A stretch of DNA of 64,000 nucleotides from Riptortus pedestris. Lineage: Eukaryota > Arthropoda > Insecta > Hemiptera > Alydidae. The stretch is taken from NCBI GenBank assembly GCA_019009955.1, contig CM032228.1:209942001-210006000 (forward strand), given 5' to 3'. The position numbers were made by a program, and so were the translations under genes. Each line of letters opens with the position of its first letter. The stretch's first letter is position 1. Shown here one piece after another: positions 1-13,726 of this stretch. The notes beneath the pieces are model-generated. The model did no database searches. It saw only the letters and a program-made list of their open reading frames with translations, and had not been told where the DNA came from.

Positions 1-132
1 AAATCCTCCCCTATAAACCCCCCCCCCCCTCCCACTGGTCCGATTTCAGCCGTTAACGAACTTGATCTTTCTTTTTACATAAAACGACTAAATATCGAGT
101 TTGGTACCGATCAAACGCTAGAGCGGTATCAG

Positions 133-190
<58 letters not shown>

Positions 191-316
191 CAGTTTCGAA
201 CGAACTTCATTTTCGTCATCTACTAGGTAGGATCGATGGACATTTGAAGAGAATTTTTGAAAATTCCGCCATGAGTCCAACCTCAATAGCTGAATTCCCT
301 TAAGGGAAATCTGCTA
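1..316 (+). mobile_element. HINE-like element, 3' part, cut by the window start
   Basis: Orientation + is defined as running from the TCCGTCACGC end to the palindrome end. Seen here are the C-rich run, the aacgaacttgatctt block, a (TA)n at about 136-184, the cattttcgtcatctac block and the terminal palindrome ending CTGCTA at 316. An older, diverged partial tail of the same kind follows at about 345-440. Confidence 0.85.
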
Positions 317-1674
317 AAAGTTTGAATGGCCCTTGATTAGGTAGTCTAGTCAGAAATATCGTTGGGCATTTGAAGAATTTTCTAAAAGTCGAGTCATGGG
401 TTAAGGTTGTAGCTTTCGATTACGAAAATTCTCCTAAAACATTTATTCAAATACTGAAAGCATATATAACAAAAATATACATTCCTGAAATAAATCATTT
501 CTAATGAAGGATGCTGAACCAGAGTATTAATAATATCAAATAAACAACAAAAGAAAAGAATAAAATAATTCATAAGTCATAAATATTAAGGATCGAATAC
601 GAAGAGTAGCCTTCTGACAAGAGAATAAATTACAAATGTATCAATTGACGAGATAATTAATATCACTTATTAAATGCACATCCATCAATTATAACTGTTT
701 TTATATGGATGGCTTCATCACTCCTACGCAAAGTGAATAGAATTTTCTATTTACATTTTATATTCCTTCTCACCCTAGGGAAAACTGTGAACAATTCAGA
801 ATATTTCAAATATCAAACTATGAATACGACCACAATAATTGAATTCAATGTTTGGAAATCTATTAAATCGATAATAAAGCAAACACAAATAGTGAGCAGG
901 TAAATCCTTTAATATTCCTTTTAGCGCACCTATTTAACTTCATGATATGTATTCTACTGTAGTGAATAGCTTTTTCTTTCTTGCATGTGCAATCGTAGAA
1001 ATAGAAATTTGAATGTTGTAAATAAATTACTTTGAGCTGTTTAAAAAGTAAATAAAGAATATTTAGTAATTAATACATTAAATTTCTCATTTTTAAAGTA
1101 ATATTTGATACTGATCATAATAATATTCGCCAAACAGATTATTTCAAGTTCTTCAATATATCTCCATTGATTGAAGTTTCTTTATACTATTTCTCTTTAG
1201 GTTATTTTTAATTTTTTTTAACTGATAGTTGTATATGTTGAGTGTGTATTTATTTGTTGTATTTACGTACATTTTGAAAAGATTAACTGTATTAATGACA
1301 TTTCGAGAAAAGGAATTCCTCGGAATGGAAAGGAATAACAGAAGTGGCATTATTTATTTAAACATATACATAAACATATAGTTACTTTAAAACATAATTT
1401 TACTTTTGAAACGTTTTACAAATTTTAAAGGCCACATTTTTAATGATATGATAGTTTAATTATTAACTTGAGATAGAAGGGACTGCCACAGAGGAAAATG
1501 GCGGCTCTACCAAAATTGCTGTTAGTGGTCCCAGTTAATTTTGATGTATAATTAAAGTTAACGGACACTCTCGACAGCTAACTGTCGTTGGGTAACGAGA
1601 TTTTCAAGATGAATGAGTCATCTACAGACTCCGCTTCCAATCTCTTGGGACCCGGGTCCCTAACTCCATAACTA

Positions 1675-1682
1675 TGACGTCA
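1675..1682. promoter_or_regulatory. CRE-type site TGACGTCA
   Basis: A perfect full cAMP-response-element palindrome, 15 bp after a separate 14-bp palindrome GGGACCCGGGTCCC (1647-1660), in a G+C-richer patch. Function is not shown by sequence. Confidence 0.3.
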
Positions 1683-4600
1683 CTGAGACCCTTTGTATTA
1701 TTAAGTTGAAGATGTGGCTCTCAGCTCGCAGTCCTACACAAGTACAATAACGAGTCTTTGCTCAGAACTAGTTAGAGCCCCAGCAAAATTATTCCACTCC
1801 TAATTAGTAACAATTTGGAAGTTACCATTGGTGAGGCATAGTCAAAATCATTCGAATATGAAGATAGGATTGACTCATTATGTTCACCCATTAGTCATTC
1901 CTCACTGAATATATAAACATTTTTGGCTAAGTAGAAGGCAAAGATTATCAATGAGTAGCCTAAAATTTGCCTACTCTTTTATTAATCATAATTGTTCTCG
2001 TCGACTTCCTCAGTCCAGATCTCAATCGAGGTCTGCTTTCCGGTTGTTATCAATTTTTTTGTCAGCCATTCTTCCTGCTGTTTCAACTGAGAAGTGTTTC
2101 GGTTATCATATCCAATGTAATTATACCAGTCTTGCCCAGCTCTGAGTCCCGCACCTTTAGACTTAGTCGGGTTCTCATTCTGTTTTTTTCTGCGTTCAGA
2201 GCATTCCATCTCATTGGGATATTGGATTCACAGTTTTCTTAGGAAATATCAATTTTATTTATCAAATTTATTAAAACATTTTGCAAGTTTTTACGGTATT
2301 TTTGACAATCTTCTCTGATCCCGAATCAATCTCATTTGAACCTAAATACAGGAATATGTATCCCCTTTATAATGATAATAATACAATGAACCGTACATGC
2401 GGTATTTCGAAGGGGTTTAGACTTTAGGACTCTTACATATGTGGGAATTATTCAGGTAATAAGTCATTGGAGAGGCTCAAATCTTTATAGATGAGTTTTG
2501 GGAGGTTGTAATTATTTTAAGGAAAAGAAATATTAGAGATTTTTAGGAACTACCTTTGAGCAGAACCATTGTCTCGTTACATTTGCTTCATTTCTTTCCA
2601 CTCATATAGTTTATTCTTTCTTGTTGTTAATTTGAGGATTTTGCTAAAATAGTTCCTTCAATTTGTAATGTTTAATGAAATTTCAAATAATTGTAGTGAT
2701 TCAGTCCCGACTGCTTCTTTAACTTTATAAATAGGTGGCGCATTCATATCCACGGAAGTACCACGGTAATATTTCTTTCTTAAGTAGTCATCTGGCTTCG
2801 TTGCCTTGCGCCTTTCGGTGCACTCACGGCTTGGCGATAACATTTATAAGCCATCTGAATAAAGAAGCTGCATAGTAGGAGTAATAATGATACAAATATT
2901 GTTATGGAAGCGTCATAACATTATGACAAAACCTAGTCTTTTATCTACTGTTGATAAAAGTATTATTGCTTATAAATAAATATTCTTTATGGTTTAGCTA
3001 ATTCAGATTCTACACATCATGTGGGAAGGGAATCCATTTTTACTGCAATTGAATATATAAAAGCATGACGGATTACCTCAAATAGAAAAATAGAATTATT
3101 TTATCCTTTCGGTGCAATTGTGATATATATTCAGATTCAAAGGTGAAAAAACAATTGGCTTAACAATGCAATGTGTAATATTATTTACATTGAGCATTTT
3201 TCTGTCAATTTCCTTGTTTATGGATGGCAGTTAGAAAAGATAGCTTGCTCCCCGATTGTCTGCAATATCTTAATTAATCAATTTCTTCTTCCTGGTGCTG
3301 ATTTGGCCATGATTCATTCGAGTTATTCTGTTCTGCAACAAGATTCAAGAACACCACTTTATAACAGATTTATTATTTGAAAGACACTTATTTCTGTAAA
3401 TAAATCTTCGTTTAAAGTTCGTTTCCCCAATGATGTGCTATTCAATAGCATTTTTACGCGCTAGAATAATCTGTAATTCATATTAGACATATCTAACCTG
3501 AGATATTCAAACAACATTTAATTTCAGATAGTAAAGATTTAGAGATAAATTTAAAATCGTTAGCCTTTTCAATTCATTTTACAATATAGTTCCCTTGTAG
3601 CCCTATAGGTTTGAGGCATTAAAAAATATATAATCATCAAATAAAAAAATACTGCATTGAAGAAAATTACTAAATCTCCCTTTATCCGAATGTTACGGCT
3701 TAGAAGGTTCTAATTAACGATGTAGCCGTCAGTATAGTTATCTCTTATTATTATATTTTCTCCTGATGTGGCGTCATGTGGACGTGAAACTAGTAGAGAA
3801 ATAAAAGTAGTTGTAATAATCAAATGTTTAAAGTTAATAGAGCTTAAATCTATAAGCTGTATGCTGTTTGACAACAATCCTTTAACAATGTTTTTTAATA
3901 AAATTTACAAAAAAATCTTGGTAGTTTTAAGAGAACAGTACCAAATCGTTTTAGTTCGGCAGACATATACAAATTATATTTGTGCAATTTTGCCGTGAAA
4001 GTTTTTTTAAATATCTACTTCAATAGGTGCGTTGCTTTGGCGTACAAATGTAGGTCAAACTCGGAAAGGAGTAACAAATCATTCTTTCATTCATGCAAAA
4101 GAGATTGCATCATACTGACGTGATAAGAATCTCTCGGGTGAACGACTTACTTGCAGGCCGGTTGAGACACGAATGTTCTCTCTTGGTCCCTAATATGACG
4201 TGACTCTAAACAACATAATCAGATTTAGGACGAGGTCACTGATTCCGAGATCACCTATTGACTACGTAGGCTTATTTTATGGCAAATTCAAAACCAATGA
4301 ACAAAAAATATTACTTAACTTTAATTAGTTCTGTAAGACCCGGACAATTCATTTTACTATATATTCATAATGGGAAGTAATAATACCAAGAATTTGCAAT
4401 TTAATTAATTTTAAACCCTCCGTTTTCGTTTACTTTAACCCACCGTTCCACTAATTCCAATAGCGATGAAGTTTAAATAACGGGCTAAACATAATTTTAA
4501 TCATTCTATTCTGGCTCAGTTCAATTATAACTAGTCTTATAAGCCATAGAGTTAATTAAATGTAAACCTCTCAAAATAAAGGAGTGAAAATTCGATTTCA

Positions 4601-4977
4601 CTCATTTTTTTTTTTTCACTATACAAACTGTTTCTAGTACTTCTGGAGCTATATGTGCTGTTCTTGCCATTGGTTTTCTTTGGTTCTCCTTCATCTGAGC
4701 ATTGTGCCTAATTGCTTCAGAGTCCTCTACTCGAGAAAGAAAAGTACTAAAGGAGTTGTCCACCTTTTAGTACTCTATCTTTGAGTAGTATGCGTTATCT
4801 ATATCATCCACTTACCATATTTTCTAGAATTAATGGAGATAAACCAAGAATGTTGGTTCCTACTGATGTTAATGCCAAGGTTGGTGTGCCGCTATCCATC
4901 CATGTAACCGTCTCTGTTTTACTCCGACTGAAATTTTACTCGGAACTGAAGCGACTGGTTAATCTCTGGTAAAAATG

Positions 4978-5381
4978 TCCGTCACGCAGGGGCTGCGTAA
5001 ACTAAGCAGTTTTCCCACGTGAAGTTTTACAAAAGAGCTGAGCAGTTAATGAAACGGCCGAACTAGCTTTTGGTGGGAAAGTCAATTCGTCCGTTAGGCA
5101 CCCAGATTTAATAAAAATGCAAATATTCAAGATATAGAATAAATGTATATAACAATATTTATAGTAAATTTAATTTGCAATAAGATTGATTCTATACAAT
5201 TTTTCGATCCAACGTATAGTAACGGAGATATTTCGAATTTTCGAAAATGCTCCCCAATAAACTCCCCCTCCCACTGGTCCGATTTCAGCTGGTAACGAAC
5301 TTGATCTTTCGTATTACATAAAATGACTAAATATCGAGTTTGGTAACGATCAAACAAAAATTGCGACCGCTGGAGCGGTAA
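4978..5381 (+). mobile_element. HINE-like element, 5' part, truncated before the (TA)n
   Basis: Begins TCCGTCACGCAGGGGCTGCG, carries the subterminal AGCAGNTTTCCC motif and CACGTG, and follows the family consensus to the ACCGCT/AGCGGT inverted repeat, then stops. The (TA)n and terminal palindrome are absent, as expected for a deletion or truncation at the microsatellite. Confidence 0.85.
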
Positions 5382-6027
5382 TTTAACACATGGCCAAAAT
5401 CGTCTTTTATTGGTCAACAGCCCACATAAAAATTCTGAAGAAGATTTCTAAAATTTGAAATGTTCTTTTGAAGGGACACATGAGCGCTTCTCTGTTGAAG
5501 TTTATACGCTCAAATGAACTTGTGATGATTACCGCGATCTATTGGGACCTCAAGTGATGATGGCTTGTCACATATTAATTCTGTCAGGTGGATTAATTCA
5601 AAATTAAAGACAGGTTTAAGGATCTTCTGGAGTCCGATTCGAGTTTGGGCTTTTTATGTACGCCCAGTACTATTTGTAGTACGCAGAATTGAATAATTAA
5701 TTCAGAATAATTTACGAAGATTTATGTATTATCATTGAGCTTTATTCAAAAGATGCTTCGAACGGCCTGGGTTATTAAAAATGAATTTTAATTCAATGAA
5801 AATTGTGCATGTTTTTTTGTATAAAGAGTTTAGTACCGATCTTAAAAAAGTAGAGAAATTCGAAAGTTCTAAGTCAAAAGCAAAACTTTCAATTTAATTA
5901 GCAGTGAGGCCTCAATCTGGTGAACGTAACATACACTTCTCAAGGAGCCAAAATATAATGTTATGTCATTCTATATTCCAATAAAATCCCTTTACGATAT
6001 TATGAACGGAACTCAAGTTATACGTGT

Positions 6028-6210
6028 GTCTTAATAAACTTTGTAAACCTCGTCATGGGTTCGAGTACCGTGTGGGCAATTGGACTTTATTCAGTACTAA
6101 ATTGAATCCTTGGTCCCATCCTGGCTAGAAAAGTGTGGTGACCAGGCCCGATTAGCCTCAGTATCACAAAGTGAACGTTAACGGATAACAGAAATATTAT
6201 TAAGGCCCTA
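6028..6210 (+). mobile_element. tRNA-derived SINE, 5'-truncated
   Basis: Carries the box-B-like gggttcgagtacc, the tccttggtcccatcctggct block, ccaggcccgattagcctcag and an AT-rich tail after gtgaacgtta. The tRNA A-box half is missing. Confidence 0.65.
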
Positions 6211-6311
6211 TTTATTAACAGAATCCCAGTTTCTTTCGATTCATATCAGAGTAAATTTATTCAATACAATGCTTCTGATGAGGCTCTGGGTTGCTTGCCT
6301 AATACGACGAA

Positions 6312-6508
6312 ACCGACCGATCAGTTCGGTTTTGGTTTAGATCGATCAGTTATGTTACAGCTTAGACCAATCAGTTCGTTTCCGGTTTATACCGATCATT
6401 TTGGTTTTGGTTTATACTGATCAGTTCGGGTTCAGTTCAAAACAATTAGTTCGGTTTCGGTTTATACCGATCAGTTCGGTTTCGGTTTAAACCAATCAGT
6501 CCTATTTG
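6312..6508 (+). repeat. Minisatellite, about 8 units of 25 bp
   Basis: Degenerate tandem units contain ACCGATCAGTTCGGTTT followed by cggtttat. The last two full units are 25 bp apart and nearly identical; earlier ones vary and range to about 30 bp. Each unit is partly self-complementary (accga...tcggt) around TGATCA. Confidence 0.75.
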
Positions 6509-8470
6509 TTTTATTGTTGTTGAATATTTTTTACGAAGAATCTGTCTGATATTTCACTTCAGTATGTCATTTCCGTCGGCTGGTGTTCAGGTTGATTTAT
6601 TATAGGTAAATAGACGAGTGATGTTACTCTATCCTCAGCGACGCAAGCAAGAATTGTGATCCGTCTTTTTCAAATGGCTTCATTTTTTATCATATTTGTT
6701 ACTACTGTACAATTATTGGCAATTCCTCTTTATTGAGGCACTAAATCGAAATAACATGGTTCCTGGGTATACCAATTCCATCCATTGAAAATAAATACTA
6801 TCTGGTTTTATATTAACTACTTACTCAGAATAATTTATCAAAATAATAATATATAGTTTAAAGAATGGCTTTGTCAAAGAAATTTGCTTAAGTAAAAACA
6901 ATGACGAATAGTCTTACAAGGTAAGCATAATAATAATAACTAGATATAATCATTAATCTAAAGAGGGTTGACAGTGGAAAAGATTTGAAGATAGATAGTT
7001 GGCATTCTGTCAAAGTAAAACATAGTTGTTCAAGCTTTGGCAAACAATACCTGTTTTCAAATGGTTTTCGTCTCACTTGAACACCCCTGGAATATTATTA
7101 TTAAGTTATTGTAAATGTTTTGGCGTTTTTTCATGTCACACAGACTAGAGGGGTTATACAAATAAATAATTATGGGACAAGAAATTGTCATAACAATTGT
7201 TTTTAAATTGTGTCGAAGTCAAATAGGAATGACTGTTAGAATTTCACTTCAGTTTTCACTTTTGGGAGAGATGAGAATGTTCTTTCTTAAAATATAAATT
7301 AAAAATATGTGATGGTTGAACAAAAATGTGTATGCGTTCTCTTCAAAGTGATCATAAACGGAGCATTACAATTTAAGGCTAGTTGTCAGAGATAGTGTGT
7401 GAGCGCTCCAGTGGCAGTCAATTTTACAAATCTGGGTACTTAATTGATATCATCGGGGTGTCATACAACATGTTGGAATGCCACGCATTTCCTGTTTAGA
7501 AGCGTAATAAAAAATTAAAATAAATTGAACAATGGGATGTCGTTTGCACATTCCTGAGGCTGGGGAATGATGGGAAGAGCTAATTTACTGACGAAATGAA
7601 TTCTGCTGGAAAATGACCGGAAAGGGAAAATGGTAAGACAAAAATGAACTATTCTGAACTGAAAATGCTGCTCAGGTCGAGTTGCAGCAGTGATGAAAAG
7701 CGATTACAGTCGAGCTTTGCATGAGTAAAAACTGGAATGCATCATCTTAGAGAAGTCAAGGAAAACCAGTTAAACAAGAACTTCATTTTTAGAGTACAAA
7801 TGAGTGGGCTCTATAATGTAGAGAGAAGGAAGGAAAAATATAAAGAGCTTATTGAGGAAAATTAATGTTAATAAAAAACTTAACTCCCAAAAAGTTTGGA
7901 AATCAAACCCATTAAGAGAGCCCAATTGAGAGAGAAAAAGTTAATAAACAAACATTATGCTGAAGGACACTTCTGTTCTCCGACCCCCCCCCCCATCCCC
8001 AAATAACTCAAACGATCATGAAATCAACAAACTGCAAAGAGCAAACGTAATTCTAAAATTAATTTGCAGCTGACTTTGATCTATAGAGTTTTCGCGCCTT
8101 TGATATTTTTTCCGCCCCTACGGGATTCAGAATATTCAATCAAATTTATTTTTGGTTAAAAAAAAAATAAACATGAAATACCACAGTATACTGGATGGAT
8201 ATTGTTGTATGTCTAGTTAAAAGCGAATAAATAACAATCTTGTTTTGAACACTCATTTATATACGAATATTTGAAGACACTTTTTAGAAATTATGTGTTG
8301 TTGCTAATAATTAAAATAAAACATTATATTCTTTAAAATAATTTAATTTATTCCTTCCCTTGTCCCATAATTAATTCCTGTTTGGATTTCTAAAAAATTA
8401 AAAAAGATGTTGATAGGAGGGTAAAGCTAAACCTCACACTATCATCTCACGCATACCACGCCTTTATTGC

Positions 8471-8478
8471 TGACGTCA
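8471..8478. promoter_or_regulatory. CRE-type site TGACGTCA
   Basis: Perfect palindromic site in otherwise unremarkable intron sequence. Confidence 0.25.
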
Positions 8479-9359
8479 CGACTCTCAAAGTGATAAATTA
8501 CCAATTCGTGGAAATAGCTATTCCGTGAATCTGGATTATCGTGAACTATTCGATTTTGATGAAATGAACTTTTTTCTCGTTATGTAAGTAGAGAATGAAA
8601 CACGCAAAATTAAGACGATAGCGTTGAATAATGTTAAACTGTAGGGAGACGCAGTAGTTGTGCTTTGTGGTTAAGCCCATCACATCCTGCACTACTAGTC
8701 GTTAGTAAGTTAATTCAATGATGGTGTAGTTTGGTACCTTGCGCCAGAACTAATGACTTCAGCCGATCGACTACAAAACTTTAGACAGTTTACTAACAGC
8801 CGCTTGATAAATTGCTCAACTTTACAACAGTCAATTTGCTGTTTGCTTTCACAACTGCTAAACAAAGCTTACGCATGTTATGTTTATCAATGAATGTAGT
8901 CATAAGAAAACTCAACCATATATTCACTTCACAGAGCGTTCAGCCAAATTAATACATTAATTCAAAATTTGCATTTTTCTCCGATTATAGGCGAGTCTAG
9001 AAGGAATGCTTTCACTAATATTTTATACATATCTCATAAAATATTTTTCTTTTTAATTAAACTTCGCGCCATTTTAAGAAGCGTAATGCATTAACGGCTT
9101 TCACAAACCTTCAAATCTCTCAAGGTATTTTGTAGGCAAACATGTGTCCATGGTTTAATTTAGCATTATTTTATCCTGCTATTGCCAATAGAGTTTTCTC
9201 AACTTCTGGGGGAACATTAGCTGATAAAATGATCCTTTAATGAAAGCGGAAGTATTATTGAAGTTTCACTCAAGACAGGTTTTATTAATATTTTGTTCAA
9301 ATGTCCATTGCTCCTAAGTTGCAGTTGACGGAAATAAGGCCCTTCCAAACATAAAAAAG

Positions 9360-9841
9360 TCCGTCACGCAGGGGCTGCGTAAACTAAGCAGATTTCCCAC
9401 GTGAAGTTATACAGTAGATAAATCTGCCCAATAACAACTGTAGTAGTAAGGTATCTCTTAACCTATTCAAGAGGGACGAATACTTACGGAAACGGCCGCC
9501 AGAGCTCTCGGCGGAAAGTCCCGAACATAGCCGACTCCTGCCGACCACACTCAGAATACAAATGCAAATATCTCGGTTAATATTCAAGATAGAGAATAAA
9601 TGTATATAACAATATTTATAGTAAATGTAATTTGCAATAAGATTGATTCTGTACAATTTTTCGATCCGACGTATAGTAACGGAGATATTTTGAATTTTCG
9701 AAAATCCTCCCCTCTAAACCCCCCCTCCCACTGGTCCGATTTCAGCCGTTAACGAACTTGATCTTTCTTTTTACATAAAACGACTAAATATCGAGTTTGG
9801 TACCGATCAAACAAAAATTACGACCGCTAGAGCGGTAACAG

Positions 9842-9909
<68 letters not shown>

Positions 9910-10032
9910 TTTTGAAAGGACTTCATTTTCGTCATCTACTAGGTAGGATCGATGAACATTTGAAGAAAAATTTCGAAAATTCCGTCATGAGTACAACCTC
10001 AATAGCTGATTTCTCTTAAGGGAAATCTGCTA
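9360..10032 (+). mobile_element. HINE-like element, full length (673 bp)
   Basis: A complete copy. The 5' end is TCCGTCACGCAGGGGCTGCG with a small CGCAG/CTGCG stem. AGCAGATTTCCC lies at 9387-9398 and its reverse complement at 10020-10031, forming subterminal inverted repeats. The centre has the ACCGCT/AGCGGT inverted repeat and a (TA)n of about 60 bp. The 3' end is the palindrome plus CTGCTA. No coding capacity. It is the best reference copy in the window, with an extra segment near 9415-9480 also found in the copy at 44704-45334. Confidence 0.9.
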
Positions 10033-11343
10033 AAAATGGATAAATATACCATTTAGTGACAATAATTAGTATTGGTTTACAGTTTATATTTAACCATTTC
10101 ATGTAAACCGATAGGTGAAGTTCGTTATTGGCCGAAATTGGATCAGCTGTGAGTTTAGAAATAACTGTTACAGATCATTTTGTTGATCAAATTAACCAGC
10201 AAATTCAGTTATTATATAGTTTTTATTCTGTACCTCATTTCTCTAATTAGAATATTATAGGACTTATTTGTATTTATTCTTTATCAGCCTTTAACAATCC
10301 TCCAAACCATATCGTGCAGTTTTTACGCTAACCTAGTTGCGTGTGCAATTGAATCCAGCATGATCACTAAATACAAGAATTGTTTTCCCCTTGGATACAC
10401 TACAGTGTACAATACTAGAAAAAATTTTGATGATAAAATCTGTGAAATCAAATTCTATGAGGTCTAAGCACATTTAATTTTAAAGAAAATGGCGTACCAA
10501 AATATTACGTCCCATTATTCTTGGTGTTAATATTATGCTCTACTGCCTCACGATCACTTATCTCTCAGCCTACAATGTATAATTCAGGGCTGCCTGTGAG
10601 TGTGCCGCTATCTGTTTATGGTGTAATGTAAATGACAATAGCGAGATACAATCTTTAAGCGTGGAGAATGGGTTGCGATCATATCTCGAGATAAAGCAGT
10701 TAATGCTTAGCCAGGCGATATAATGACTTTTACATACCAGATCGAAAAGGACACGAGTAAAAAAGTAAAAAAAAAAACTTTAAAACAAATATATGTATAT
10801 ATTTGAGATACCATTGGTTGTGGTGGTTATGTTGTGAATATACTAACCCACTAAACTCAGAAATTAAAAGTATAAATAGATTCAGATTCGATCCTAGCCA
10901 AGGGCATGCATTAGTTTACCTGTTTGCTAGTAGAGGTCACAGGCTATCGAGCATTAGCCTGACATTCACGATTTTAAACTTACTTGACTCCGTCAACAGA
11001 CCAGCAGCTACTGCCAATTGCTGAAAGGTAGTCTGCACAAACACCCTCTGGTCCGTGGTCCGATGCGTCTGGCTACTGGAGACATTCGATTCCAGATACT
11101 CTTGATTGAGTTATGCGCTTAATACAGAAAAAAAAAAGAAGAAAGAAAAGGAAAAATAACCTGATCCGGAATCCCTAGTTGTCAAACGGGAATCTTCAGG
11201 GATTTCCTATTGTCCTGAAAGCGATATGTAGATGCCTCAAATAACAAGATCCTACAAAATTATAAATTGTGACATATAACATTAAATTATAATGCATCTT
11301 GCTCCATAATATAAATTTGTATATGATTTGAAACTTAATGAAA

Positions 11344-11580
11344 TATTATTACTATTTATAAACATCCATTCTTGCTACTATCGCTAACGGAGACGGGTTA
11401 TCTATGGAACATCGCCCTTTTCTGGCCTGGGTGGGACTAAGGATTTTATTTAATGTTCGTCACTGAATAAATTCCTATTGCCCTTGCGGGAATCGAACTC
11501 AACGCTCTAGGTTTACAAAGTGAGATTAAAGCCAACGCTTTAACTAACTGGCTAATCTGAGCCCCCTAAATGAAATAGAG
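11344..11580 (-). mobile_element. tRNA-derived SINE, near full length, with 10-bp duplication
   Basis: Read on the - strand: gggggctcagattagccagt carries an A-box-like TTAGCCAGTTAG, then gcgttggctttaatctcac, and the B-box-like GAGTTCGATTCCC. A conserved body (aaatccttagtcccaccc-type) and a (TAATAA)-like tail follow. cttaatgaaa occurs at 11334-11343 and 11581-11590, a likely target-site duplication. The head resembles a type II tRNA such as tRNA-Leu, which is a guess. No intact tRNA cloverleaf, so not a working tRNA. Confidence 0.75.
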
Positions 11581-13029
11581 CTTAATGAAACAAGCTACCA
11601 ACGTGGAATCAAAATCAATGCCTTCGACGCAAGGATGCGATGAGTCGGTAAAAATAAAATTTAAGCTTAAAACCTTGCACATTCATTAAAGTCCAAACCC
11701 ATATCAGTGCTTAAGTTCACAAATTCCTCCCTATTGTGTATATCTGTGGGGGATACATCCTTATTCAGGCAATGGTCGAATGATTTTGTAGACAATTTCC
11801 TTAGTTGGCCAATGAATGGTCAAACATAAGCCATAACTCTTAACAATATGAATTATTTAAAGGTTTTTGATGAAACCAAAAAATACATTAAATAAATATA
11901 TACTCATTATAAGTTTCAGGACTATTAAGCTCTCATAAAACCTCATGAATACATTCCATATAAACAATAAAAAATGAAGAAGAGATTAGGTAGTGCAAAA
12001 TGATAGGCTAGTAAATCGTGGCACGGCTATCGGGATATTTCTGAATATGTAATAAACTATATATTATCTTCTGGAATCTGAGTGGACGCTTTGGAATCCA
12101 TGGTTCAAGTTTGAATATACGATCACAAAGTAAACTTGTATCTCATAGAAGCGAAGATGAAACTCGAGATCATGAAATATCTTTTGAAGATATTCAGAGA
12201 TCGAAACAATATACATGCGAGTATTTATCCAATCTTATATATCATCTATCCTTGTGTATTATAATTTACATTTAAGTTAAATATCAAATAACGTTTACAT
12301 GAAGGAGTTTACCTCGTTCATTTGTCTAACAAGAATACATATTTGAAGTAAACGTATGGATTACTGAAAACTTTAATTCGGTTATTTGCATAAATTGTTC
12401 ATAAATATATCTTAATAATGTCTCCAACTTAAGTATACATAGTTTAGTCGATTACTTCTCCTTATTATACACGTGTTCAGTTTCCTTAGCATTTAGTTGA
12501 AGGGAGTATAAATCTGCGACGGCGTAAGAACTTGTATCTTGACTATCTTACTTACTATTCCAAGCTGGAACTCAAACAACTTATGTCTCATTGTTCTCTT
12601 GCGGCGAGCCCTGATGTTCTACACATTGTATTCAATGTACTGAGAGCAAATTTCTATTGTCAGGTTATTCTGTTCCACCCTCATTCGCATCAAAATGCCA
12701 CTCCAATAGTTGCGTGATTCGTCTTGGATGTCATTGTCCTGGACCAACTGTAGAACCGTAATTTTGTATAATTTAAATTGTAGGAGTCTATCTTGATTCT
12801 CTGAAAAGGGAGCTAAAGGGGAGGGGATGAGAATGATAGTTTATAAGAACTCTCATAAGCCCTTATAACCCTTAAAGCGGTAAAATACAAAATGCTTTCA
12901 CATCACTTCACTAATGGATAGTGGTGAGCAGTTTTACTTTTACGTTATTTATATTAATACAATAAACTCTACAATTAACTCCAAGGCTGAAGCAGTATTT
13001 GCATAATCCAGAGTCAATAATAAAAAATA

Positions 13030-13130
13030 TCCGTCACGAGAAGATTGAGAAAATTAAGTAAATTTCCCACATGTAATAGTACAATGACGTCCCGTCTCAT
13101 TTTCTATTATTTATTTCTCTCATTTGAAGA
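13030..13130 (+). mobile_element. HINE-like element, diverged 5'-end fragment
   Basis: Starts TCCGTCACGAG, with a degraded AAGTAAATTTCCCACATG version of the subterminal motif. It breaks down within about 100 bp, where the related downstream modules become unclear. An old relic lying 700 bp before a full-length copy. Confidence 0.5.
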
Positions 13131-13726
13131 ACCCCGAATAAAAAATGTTTGAAATTAAAAGAGGGCACGTGTTATAGGGGTAGATTTATAACATCTTCTG
13201 TAAAAATGCATCTTCTGTTGGAGTTTATTAAAGGCAGACCACGAATTAAGTGCCAATAGCATTCAAGTTAAAGGGAATGTATAGAACATCAATTTTAGAA
13301 AATAACTTGACAAATTTTGAAAAACTCATAATTACAGGGTCCGAGACAGAAAATTTAAGCTCCAAAGTAAGCCCTTCTCCGAATCCGATTTTGGACATTA
13401 ACAAACACTTTCAATTTCACTTTTACACGGAACTGCTAAATAATGAGTTAACGGCAATCAAATATCCGACAACTAGTACACTACGTTACTCAAAGGTTTA
13501 TCGAAGCAGTCGTATGTAAAATATTTTTCTCTATTTGTCCCATCCTAAGAACCTTTTGCAAACAAAACAAATTTGAAGCTGCACGTGAAACGTTTCGAGG
13601 CATAATAGCTTCAAATAAAAAAAAAAACATAAACAGAGGTTACGGCTTACTGAAAACTAAAAAAATGTATGTTGATATTCGAGTTAGAGGAACAACTATA
13701 TTCATTAAAATATGAAACAAAAAAAG

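Noticed and set aside
11485..11567. Functional tRNA gene on the - strand
   Set aside because: A and B boxes are present, but the arms do not pair as a cloverleaf and the sequence continues into a repeated body: a SINE head.
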